Of a DNA stretch of 64,000 nt, positions 11,701-20,547 are shown piece by piece. Source of the DNA: Trematomus loennbergii (taxonomy: Eukaryota; Chordata; Actinopteri; Perciformes; Nototheniidae); the NCBI GenBank assembly GCA_012861695.1, contig JAAOOA010000002.1, positions 39,618,800 through 39,682,799 on the forward strand. The letters run 5' to 3'. The position numbers were made by a program, and so were the translations under genes. Below the pieces are notes generated by a model that saw nothing but the letters and a program-made list of their open reading frames with translations, ran no database searches and had not been told where the DNA came from. The stretch's first letter is position 1. Every line of letters starts with the position of its first letter.

Positions 11701-14700
11701 TCATTCATCCACATCTGTAAAGTAACTAAAGGTATTAAATACATGTAGTGGAGTAAAAGTAGAAGTACAAAGTAGCATAAAATAGAAATACTCAAGTCAA
11801 CTACAAGTATCTCAAAATTGTACTTGAGTAAATAAGTGTGCTTTGTTACTTCCCACATTTGAAATCAGATATGACTTCAAGTCATGTGATCATTTCTTAG
11901 TATTTGATCCTTCAACTTGGCCTCAGGAAATGCAAGGACTTCACAGTTTTGGCAACAAATTTTGGAGAAAGCAAATCGGAGGCTTAAAAAGAGACAGGGA
12001 GGTGCATCTTCATCATCTTCATCATCTAGCATGCAAGAAGTGTAAATTGAGGACAGTGAAGGAGACACTGAGGAGGACCACGCTTCGTGTGGGGTGAGTA
12101 CCAAACGCTGTCTCTTGGTACTCATCTGAGTAACTCACTAAAAAAGTTATGTGCACCCCTGTATATAATGCTATTTTCCTATAAAACTACTTAAATATGA
12201 TATATTATCAGGTTGTAATGATAAATGTGCGGGTATGCATATTTGATAGATCTGTACTTTATCTGTATAGATGTTAATGTGATAGAGACTATAAATGAGA
12301 GCAACCAATCCGGGTGCTTGCCCTCTGTCATGGCCCCGCCCCTTTTTGGGCGAAACATGCTTTCATATGACTGCCAGTAAATACAGAATCTGAGTTTTTG
12401 CTTATCACATCAAAAAATAATTGTATCTACATGGAGCCCAGTTATGATGGTCAGTCAGGGAAACAATTACATAATGTCGTTCGAGATCGATGATCGGCGT
12501 TGATATGTAAGGCATAATGTGCAGCGTCATTAATGAAAAAAGAACACCAACAGGGTGAGTCAAGATCACCATGTCGTTGTTCTTTCATTAATGACCGCCT
12601 CGCTGCACATTTACATCTCATCTCCAGAGCTTCTGGATTATCCAAATTGCCCAATCGTAATTGAGTATTGAACTGTTTAAAAAATGAAATTAAAATCAAT
12701 AGGGGATCGATGTCCTTTGACACTCAAACAGGGATTTCCCTTCGGTTTGTCAGTGTATAATATTTAAATTCACCATCCTATATTTTTTACTTTTAACGTT
12801 ACAGCTGTTGACTTTGACGATTGGCATTAACCTCATTAGCATCATAATAAACCTGTGTGACATACACCCATTGGCTGACTGGGTATCATTGTTTATCGTC
12901 CTCTCTGTGGATGGCCTGAAGCCTTTTTCCATCCTTTTTTCTAAGAGAAAGTAAAGAAAATCTTAACTTTGGATCTTCTTTGTTGTTCCAAGTACAACAC
13001 ACGTCACATTTTTAAGAGTGTTTGTTCGTTGGTATGTGTGTACCTCCTAAATACTGTATGGCATCTCTTCTTTTTTAGATGAATGTATTTTTATGCATGG
13101 TCCCTGTTTAATAAAGACATTATAATATTAATAATAAATGAATGAAATGCATCTTTTAAAATCATTAATCAAAAAGTCATTTTAAGTAGTTTTGAAGAAG
13201 TCTTTATTTGTATTACCATAATTAAAGGCCTTTACTTTAAGATGATTATTCTAAGATGCTTAACGTTTTATCTGTAGCTGACAGTAAGCTTTTGTTTTTC
13301 AGGGCAGCTTTACGTGATGATGTCACCCCAGGAAGTTCTGACGGGTTCCAATCAAAGGACGCTCGCACCGCGCACTCAGCCATACATAGCGTAATTACAT
13401 CCTCCTTTAACAGAAATACAGCACTGGTTCATCAATACGCAGTCAATCGTTGAACATCTTCTATAAAAAAATGTTTTCCCAATTTGGGAATCATAAAGTG
13501 TATCTTATATCTAGCAAAATCTTTGCTTTCATCTTTTTTTTTAGAAAGCAAGAAGCTCCCCGGGGTTCCAGAGATGATAAGCGGCGAGCTCAGCACAATG
13601 AAGGTCAGTGCTCATGTCCAGTGTATCAATTTAATATCTGATCAGGTATGATTATAAATTCAATTTTCAATGTTGTTCAAACAGTTGAGCGCCGGCGCAG
13701 GGACAAGATTAACAACTGGATAGTGCAGCTGTCAAAGGCCATCCCAGACTGTAACATTGACTACACCAAGACAGGACAGGTGAGCTCTTGTTTTTATTTC
13801 CAGAAGCACAACATTTGTTACACTAAAAACAGGGTGCGTACGGGTGCTGGAAATCATTGAAAATGCTTGAAATTGTACGAGGTGTTTTCAAGGTTTGAAA
13901 AGTGCTTGAATTTTGGGAATGGTGTTTGAATTTGGGATAAAGTGCTTGAAATTGTAAATGCTTACTTCGCTTTTTAGATTAAAAGAAAATAAAGAAGTCG
14001 GAGCACGCTTAATTGCTTCGCTTTTACATAAAACAGCTCCGCTCCGGCCTTCCCGCGCAATGCGCGTGACCGGCAAGTGTTTTTGTTACGTGTGACCTGG
14101 GCATTCTGATGAGAGTGATAGATGACAGTATGCCAGGAGGTTGCCGTTTCAACGAGCGTTGGCTAGCAGAAGACAAATACAAGCCATGGCTAAGACGAGG
14201 GTCAAGCGAAGCCCAAGATTAGCCTCCTGCAAAGTGTGCAACAATAACGATGCGAGAGTCTGCGCTGACGAGCCACACACCACACGAAAGGTACGCCATA
14301 GTAGAGCATTTTAGATTAGGCTATCGTTGCATGTAAAATACATGACACTTTTCTCTGTGCGCGGCAAAACAAGCTCGCCAAAATGGCTTCACTAGTCTGG
14401 CAGTATTTTAAGTGTCCGAAAATGACAATAAAATAGCGGTATGCAACGTGTGTGTGAAGCAGAAATCCTGCAGCTCCACCCGCTGTGACGGACCGGTGAG
14501 CGGAGCAGAACACACATTAAGAGTTAGACCTAACACACTTAGCTATTTTATCTACCTCTGGAACAAGCTAAACTAGTTATACATATGTTTATTCTTCACT
14601 GTCGGGTCACTCATTACTGGATCAGTGAGCTGCAGGAGATACTGACGGGCTGTCAGGAGAGAGAGAGAGAGGGGGAGAGGAAAAGAGAGCGATATCGGTA

Positions 14701-17616
14701 TCGGCCGATACTGATTCCGGCGATTGGCTCCAAAATTGGCGATCGGAGCATCCCTAATAATTGTATATGATATGTTTTATAATGATTGATCATGAAAGTG
14801 TTATCAAAGCTGGTAAAGCTGCAGCTAGTTTGAATGGCTTTGTATACTACAGAGTAGCTTGTGAATTTACTCCAGGTGGAACTAAAGTCTGATTTAACAC
14901 TTGATTATATTCACATCATTCATCCACATCTGTAAAGTAACTAAAGCTATTAAATACATGTAGTGGAGGAAAAGTACACCATTTACCTCTGACTTGTGTT
15001 TACTGCCAACCTAAAAGTACCTCAAAAATAGTAATCAATAATATATTGAAAAGTTATTTGGCTGATTGTTTTATATTGGCTCAGCCAGGTTATATGGGAT
15101 GCCCAGTCTACGTACAGATGGGTCACTCATTTTGAAATATTAAACTTAGTTTTCTTTTCTAACATTTTGAATTTTTCATCCTCATGTAGAATGCTATTAT
15201 GAAACACACATTTGGTTGTTTATAGCATAATGAACATCTGATTTAATGTGAGGTAGGGAAATAATCATTTGAGTATAAGTATGTGTATATAAATATGTAA
15301 TTTACAACAGCTGTAAGATGCTTGAAAAGCTTGAAAATGCACCTTGAAAAGTGCTTGAAAAGTGCTTGAATTTGACTTTGGAAAAGGTGTAAGAACCCTG
15401 TAAAAAGGATTGGGAAACAAAGAGCTGGCCATTTCTATAATTCCTAAATTCTCTTGTGTTTTGTTTCAGAGTAAAGGAGGAATCTTGTCCAAAGCCTGTG
15501 ATTACATCAAGGAGCTCCGACAGAGTAACCTGAAGCTGGGGGAGGATATCAGCACCCTGGACCGCCTCAGGATGGACAACCAGCTACTCAGACAGGAGGT
15601 ACCACTGCACGTGTTTTTAGACAGCTGTCAAGTCTAGTTACTTTTTGTCAGTAAAGTGGACAGCCATGGAAACAATATAGTGATTTCTCAAATATTGGTG
15701 GTGGTTCAGTGATGACGTTAGCATGGCAAGGGCTCCTGGATTAAAAGGAATGACAGTGTTTCCCCTAGGATGGAGTCATCGCAGCGGTGCTAAGGCGCGT
15801 GGGCCCAGCATAATGTGAGCGCGGAGCGCGTGGAATTCTTTAGTGTGTGCATGTGCGAAGTGCGCCCCGCCAATTTGTTTCTATGTGTCTGCCAGCACAA
15901 GAAAGGCTCTGAGGCCTAGTACCAGGGCCGGTTCTAAATTTGCTGCCCTAGGCGAGATTTTATATATAAAGAATAAATGAAAAATCTCTACAAAGACAAA
16001 TACACTACAAAAACAGAAACTTATTGACATAGGTAATATACGTTAAAATGGCTTCAAATGTATTCAGTATTGTATGAATTTTTTTTCATTTCATTTATTT
16101 ATTTTTGAACATTTTAAAGTAAAATGCTTCAATCTGGTGCACTTTGAGCACACAATTACTAGACACCTGATCTAGGGGGTACAACTCTAAAACAAGTTTA
16201 CATTTTAATAATCAAATAAGTATATGAACATAACCAATAACCTACCATAGCCAATAACAAATAAATGTAACTTATTTTATTTTTGTAGTTCATTCATATC
16301 TTATTTTACCCAGTTAACATTTATTTATTTATGCATATTTTTGTATCTCTCCAATTTAAACGATATTTTTGGTTTACTGTCCTATAGTATACATTGGAAT
16401 GATTTCAAACCTGTTTTTATTTATCCTAATAATTATAAAGGAGTGCCTTGGAAATATGTGTTTACATAATTTGTGGTCAAAACGTTTGAGACCCACTGAG
16501 ATGACTAAAATTACTCCTCTCTCTCTCTCCCTCGCTCGCTCCCACGCTCGCACTTTGGCTGTGAGCTGCGGGCGCCTGATAAGCCAACATCCCCCACTTT
16601 CATCACTTACAGCGCCCATCGTACAGGGCAAATGAAAAGTGTAACCGGGGTGAAATTTACTTAATTATGAATGTTGTTACATCAAGGCCGAAAATTAGGA
16701 TGAGCGCCAACGGTCAAAAATGTTTTTCCCCTCCCAGAGCTACCAGCGCAGCGCCCCCCAGATCTGGCGCCCTATGCCAAAAATGTGCCCTGCCTAGTTC
16801 ATACAGTGGCAATGTCTCAAGATTTAGCAAAAATACACCTTTATTGAACATACAGTAACACAAATACTACAAATCCACATAAAAACAATCAAAAATGAAA
16901 AAGGGTCGCCACTTATTATTTTATTTAAAAAAAAGTTATATATATATTTTTTTTTTGGGTACCTGGCTGGTGCCCCCTAGCAGCAGCACGCATATTTCAG
17001 CAGCGGCGCTGCGCCGCCACTATTTGTATATAGGGGAAACACTGAATGAGATTCTTCCATTGGATTAGGAATATTGCAAAGAATGAGATCTGTGGCAAAC
17101 GTACTCTTATAACACATTTTATTAAGCATTAGATTCTCCACATATTAACACCACCTTCTTGAGGCGTAAATGTAAACTACATCACAGTTGCATGGCTGTG
17201 CATCACGACTGCTAAGCTAAAGGTGGCTAATGTTCGTTGTGGTGACATTTAGTATTCTCATTTAGTCATTTGTTTGCAGCCGCTGTTTTAACACTAGAAC
17301 CGCCAACGGGTCAATTTTACCCGCAGCTGTTTTTTGATTGTATGTAACTTTTTTTCAATAAAATATTAAGGTCTCCCAGTCCGTGACTTTTCCTGAAATT
17401 GTGTTATGTAGCACCCTCTGTTGTTAAACATTGTCAATATGAAGTCAGATTGAAATAATGGCCAAAAAAATTGCCATTTATACCTATATCCGCCTGCGAG
17501 TAATATTTACCTCATAGAAAATGCAGCGTAAACATGACGTGTTGCTATAGCAACGCCTTTTGTCTACTACGGTTCCTTATAGATAGAGAGATAGATTGAG
17601 AGAGAGATAGATAGAT

Positions 17617-17675
<59 letters not shown>

Positions 17676-19230
17676 GATAGACAGATAGATAGTTATAGAT
17701 AGAGAGAGATAGAGAGATTTGTACCTAAACAAAACACAAGTCTAACACCAAGCGTTTAAATCAGCACTGTTAGCGATATTTTATACTTCATGACTACAAA
17801 CTATATCATATGAAAAGCTGAGAGTCCACAGATTCTATTGGTATAAGTTTCATCCCTGTGCGATCAAAACTCACTGTTCTACATGATAAATAAAAGAACA
17901 TTGTACCTTGAAAATCAATAGCGGGTAAATTTGGCGGTTTTAGGTATACAGCGACCTCTGGCGGTTCTAGTGTTAATGACACATAGAAGCTTCAGACATT
18001 CACGATTGGGGTATTTACTGATGTATTTTACGTCGTAGATCAAAACAGGCAAATCTCTCCAGTTTGTCAACCACTGACTCTATTTCGGGCATCTAACCAA
18101 CAACATGTTCAAAAAATGGATGACTTTGAGACAAGGGAACCGGAAGTGGTGAAATGCTGACATATTTCCAGGTTTATAGCTACTCTAAAAAAGTCTTAAA
18201 TTGAACATAACTTACAGACAAATCCGCCTGCTGATTTATGTGTTCTACTCATAAATTGAACATGTGTACACTGACAACTGAAAAGGGAATGTTTGGTTTA
18301 GCAACCACCCACAAGCACAGTTAGGCACTCTGTGTCAATGTAGGACTCATTTCTCCTTAAGCTGTTGTGTGAATTTGTTATGACCCAGGTCTTGTGAGAA
18401 AACAAGTTTTTTTCCAAAGTCTAAAGCAAAACCACTGTACTAGGATTACATGCTTACTAAATGTTATAATGTGATCCATAATGCTGTTATTATGTATTTC
18501 ATCTGGTTGAAATACATAATAACAGAAATGGGAAAACTATATCTAAAGTAGAAATTCAGGCACGAAACAAATGCTAAATGCCCAACAATCAATTCAAATC
18601 AAATGTTTCCAATAGCTTGAAAATGTACTTGCATGATTAAAAAACGATCAAAACAGTTGCATAATCGATGATGAGTAAACCCTGCTGTTGGTTGCGTAGA
18701 ACAGTCTAGTTTAAGAGTTGATACAATGGCTTGCAGGTTAAAAAAAACATCTAGCCATCTGTTACATCTTGTAGTTATTGATCAGAATCTTTTTTTAAGG
18801 CAATAGAATAATATATTTTCAACATATTACAAGTACTACAATACATACTTGACATATGTCTTGACAAAATTGGTTAATAAGTGTGTTTGCGTCGTATTTT
18901 AGATGCAAATGTGGCACTGGTGATTGGTTTAACTTATAATCAGGATTTGTCTACTTAAAGCCAGAATAGTACTTCTAAAGCATGTAGTGGATACCTACAT
19001 TCTAATGAAACACTTAATGCTCCTTTGTCCAGACTTCAACATGACTTGAGTTAGTCACAGTTGTTGCATGAAAGAAGGTCAAGAGTCAGCTGATGAGGCA
19101 GTATTACTACTTCTTAACTATCTTTGTTGCTGTTGCTTAGGTGGAGGACTGGAAATCCAAGAATCAGATCCTGAGGAACCTCCTACGACAGCACGGCATT
19201 GTGGGATCATCCAGCACAGACCCCCAGTGA
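5726..19230 (+). CDS. usf1/usf1l: Upstream stimulatory factor 1 family (USF1 / USF1-like), bHLH leucine-zipper transcription factor
   Basis: USF proteins bind E-boxes (CACGTG) as dimers in the nucleus. Coding exons: 5726-5733 (within 5672-5733), 5872-5921, 6887-6999, 9683-9796, 10559-10712, 13303-13390, 13545-13603, 13685-13779, 15470-15598, 19141-19230. All phases agree, giving 900 nt, or 299 aa plus stop; human USF1 is 310 aa. The start gives MKSQQKSPEPDGG, close to USF1. Residues about 38-95 hold IQSAATF and the GQVTYRVIQVSDGQLEGQ block. The USF-specific region (GQLYVMMSPQEVL) precedes the basic region RRAQHNEVERRRRDKIN, with its His, Glu and Arg E-box contacts. Then come helix-loop-helix and zipper. 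A zipper d-position Leu is Trp (VEDWKSKN). Linkage to ubash3b and the divergent activation region favour the usf1-like paralogue over usf1, but I cannot prove it. Confidence 0.93.
5930..6484 (+). mobile_element. hAT-type MITE, family A (GAGGTGGAAGAAGTACTC ends)
   Basis: It begins CAGAGGTGGAAGAAGTACTC and ends TTACTTTACACCACTG (imperfect TIRs, 555 bp). The 8-bp TSD is gtaaaaac on the left and ataaaaac on the right (7/8). It is non-coding and rich in AGTAAAAGTA motifs. The left TSD is also the first 8 bases of usf intron 3. Family A recurs five more times in the window. Confidence 0.85.
7582..8065. mobile_element. hAT-type MITE, TAGGGCTGTGC ends
   Basis: TIRs are TAGGGCTGTGC at the left and GCACAGCCCTA at the right, flanked by a perfect 8-bp TSD CTTTGAAC (7574-7581 and 8066-8073). 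It is 484 bp, AT-rich and non-coding, in usf intron 4. Confidence 0.92.
8464..9381. mobile_element. hAT-type non-autonomous element, CAGGGATGGGCAA ends
   Basis: The ends are CAGGGATGGGCAA and TTGCTCATCCCTG. The 8-bp TSD CTCTAGAG is at 8456-8463 and 9382-9389. The 918-bp interior has no transposase frame I recognise. The flanks (CCCTCTAGAGGGA-type) belong to an older dispersed repeat split by this insertion. Confidence 0.88.
9390..9500 (-). repeat. Dispersed repeat, right part of the copy split by the hAT at 8464
   Basis: It reads AGCCTTTGCAGACCATTTACATGCA, the reverse of the sequence found at 23918-24028 and 37451-37570, with related pieces near 32770 and 63566. It is a common non-coding repeat of unknown class. 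Confidence 0.55.
10305..10400. mobile_element. hAT end fragment (TAGGCCTGTCACGATAA)
   Basis: TAGGCCTGTCACGATAA followed by alternating CGATAA/CGATAC motifs is a common fish hAT terminus. No matching second end is visible, so this is a fragment. Confidence 0.5.
10786..12161. mobile_element. hAT-type element with a 16-bp perfect TIR, carrying a nested MITE
   Basis: TIRs are CAGGGGTGCACATAAC and GTTATGTGCACCCCTG, with a perfect 8-bp TSD TATATAAT on both sides. It is 1376 bp, of which 485 bp is a family A MITE inserted at 11377. A few hundred bases either side of the MITE are open for about 80-160 codons, but I see no catalytic transposase motif. It lies in usf intron 6. Confidence 0.9.
11377..11861 (+). 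mobile_element. hAT-type MITE, family A, nested in the 10786-12161 element
   Basis: It begins CAGAGGTGGAAGAAGTACTC. Its right end has decayed (ACTTCCCACATTTG). The TSD AAATCAGA is at both borders; flanking TTTG on each side leaves the exact border ambiguous by a few bases. Confidence 0.8.
12162..13302. other. usf intron 6, remainder
   Basis: No gene is visible. It holds an imperfect ~50-bp inverted repeat at about 12503-12622 centred near 12565 (arms share TGTGCAGC and GTCATTAATGA), a GC-rich patch at 12330-12350 and AT-rich sequence. Confidence 0.5.
14130..14275 (+). pseudogene. hAT transposase N-terminal remnant
   Basis: From ATG at 14130 the frame reads MPGGCRFNERWLAEDKYKPW, then stops at 14220-14222. 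In a shifted frame SCKVCNNN follows. A CxFNxxWL...YxxWL segment followed by a C-x2-C knuckle is typical of the N-terminus of hAT/ZBED-type transposases. The frame break and lack of any downstream catalytic region show a dead fragment. Confidence 0.55.
14757..15040 (+). mobile_element. Family A hAT MITE, internal fragment
   Basis: It matches the interior of the copies at 5930 and 11377 (GATTGATCATGAAAGTGTTATC, then ACTCCAGGTGGAACTAAAG). The left end is missing and abuts another hAT terminus. Confidence 0.7.
15754..17044. mobile_element. TIR element with CAGTGTTTCCCCTA ends
   Basis: Perfect 14-bp TIRs CAGTGTTTCCCCTA and TAGGGGAAACACTG bound 1291 bp. Flanks share AATGA but no clean 8-bp TSD, so a hAT assignment is likely rather than shown. 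The subterminal DNA is GC-rich (GCAGCGGTGC, GCGGCGCTGCGCCGCC). No transposase is recognisable. It lies in usf intron 10. Confidence 0.78.
17292..17972. mobile_element. piggyBac-like MITE (TTAA target)
   Basis: Flanked by TTAA at 17288-17291 and 17973-17976, with TIRs CACTAGAACCGCCA and TGGCGGTTCTAGTG. TTAA duplication is diagnostic of piggyBac. It is 681 bp and non-coding, and contains the GA/GATA array at 17577-17720. The related repeat at 26630 reads GTTTTATGACAC where this insertion sits, which approximates the empty site. Confidence 0.85.
17577..17720 (+). repeat. (GA)n / (GATA)n microsatellite
   Basis: About 145 bp of AGAG and AGAT units inside the piggyBac-like element. Confidence 0.95.
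18371..19140. other. usf intron 10, remainder
   Basis: AT-rich DNA without a recognised repeat. A short imperfect inverted pair (ATTATGTATTTCATC with GAAATACATAATAAC) lies at 18490-18530. Confidence 0.45.
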
Positions 19231-19764
19231 GAACCCTGATGCCCCGGGGTATTTGAAGACAACCGCGTATGGGCCAAAAGAGTACTTGAAATGCTTTGAG
19301 ATACTTTATTTGTGATCGAGAGTGCATGAAAACAATTGAATATGGTCATTGGTATTCCAATCCAGCATCTTTGCATAATGAAATCTTTGAATATTATCGT
19401 CAAAGCTTTTTACAACATTGAAATGTAAAGAATGTCATTGAAAGTCATCAGTCAAACAAAGCCCTTGTAGAATGCCTTCCTCCACAAACATTATGATTGT
19501 TCATTAACCTCTACAGTAAGTAAGCTCCAAAACATGACCAGCTACTCATGTCACTTTTTTTTAACCTCTGCAGTACCGTGCTTCTCTGCATCAAATGCAC
19601 TCATGTTAATGTCTCATTGTATCCATGCTTTGACTTGTTTTGATCTAATCAATATCACTAAGACCAGATGATACCAACTTCATAGTTCAGCTCTTTGCTT
19701 TGTATTTTTGTACGTTTCATAAAACCTTACTGGGGACAATAATTTAATTGCTACCATTTAACCT

Positions 19765-19828
19765 AATAAAGTAACAGAGGTTGGTTAGCTTTTCATTGTA
19801 GGTAGGCTATGTATGTCTTTATAATAAA
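19765..19828 (+). terminator. usf polyadenylation signals
   Basis: AATAAA at 19765-19770 and again at 19823-19828, about 540 and 600 bp after the usf stop codon. Either would give a 3' UTR of about 0.55-0.62 kb. Inferred from motif and position only. Confidence 0.5.
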
Positions 19829-19960
19829 AGGAAAAAGCAAATAATATACTGTACGTACATAAGCCACTGTTTATTAAAGGCGGTAAATTGGTTATAATAT
19901 GACAACCTGTTTTTATTTCCTTGTATCATAGTCATGACTTATGAGTATACATTGTATATT

Positions 19961-20343
19961 GTGGAAGTACATGTACTCAAGTAAAATTAGGAAGTACTTG
20001 TACTTTTCTTGAGTAATTAATTACTCTAGTACATTTATTAAACAGCTTTAGTGACTTTTTAGCTGAAAAATGTGCACTAAATTAACTTTTGACATAATGC
20101 GATCTCTAAACATTCAACTAGTGGACTTACTGTTTCAGATACAAAAAAGTAAAATCAATACATCAATAATTTGTGTATCAAAAGTACTTTTGGTACTTTC
20201 AGTATAATTTGATCACAATACTTTTGTACTATTTACTGAAGTAACATTTTGAATGCAGGACTTTTCCTCTAACAGAATATTTTTACAATTTATTATTGCT
20301 AATTTAACTTAAGTAAAACATCAGATTACTTCTTCCACCACTG
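19961..20343 (-). mobile_element. hAT-type MITE, family A, reverse orientation
   Basis: The right end TACTTCTTCCACCACTG is the reverse of the family A start, and the interior reads TTTTGATGCC-type MITE sequence on the minus strand. The left terminus is eroded. Flanks tgtatatt and tgtatacg match at 6/8. It lies between usf and gkup. Confidence 0.75.
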
Positions 20344-20414
20344 TGTATACGCTGTTTTTGTATGTATTGCTACTAAAGAACTACTAAAAAAGTCATGGGT
20401 GTTTTATTTTGAAG

Positions 20415-20547
20415 GATCTTTACGGAAGTGCGTTACTTCACTGACGCTGGGAAATTAAGCTGTTGGAGATACCGAAGATATTTTCAACCACTGGACTCTA
20501 TTCTTATTGACTTAAAAGCAACATAACGACACAGTGAAGTTTCACCA
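20415..20547 (+). promoter_or_regulatory. gkup promoter / 5' UTR (ETS-like site)
   Basis: ACGGAAGTG at 20422-20430 matches an ETS/GABP core. It lies about 120 bp before the gkup ATG, with no TATA box at a useful distance. The transcription start is not visible. Confidence 0.4.

Larger units (their letters stand above)
13830..15400. mobile_element. hAT-like element with GTGCTTGAA-rich ends and nested fragments
   Basis: It starts CAGGGTGCGTACGG and ends AGAACCCTG. Both subterminal regions repeat AAAGTGCTTGAA, a hallmark of a common vertebrate hAT family. Flanks share TAAAAA, but a clean 8-bp TSD is not visible. Inside are a transposase N-terminal remnant (14130-14275), another hAT terminus (about 14690-14757, with repeated ATCGGTATCGGCCGAT) and a family A MITE piece. 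It lies in usf intron 9. Confidence 0.7.
17045..18370. repeat. Dispersed repeat, copy 1 (unknown class), split by a piggyBac-like insert
   Basis: Segments such as ATGACACATAGAAGCTTC and a GACTTTGAGACAAGGGA-like stretch recur at 26510-26850 and, more diverged, at 48840-49480. It is non-coding. Borders are approximate. Confidence 0.5.
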
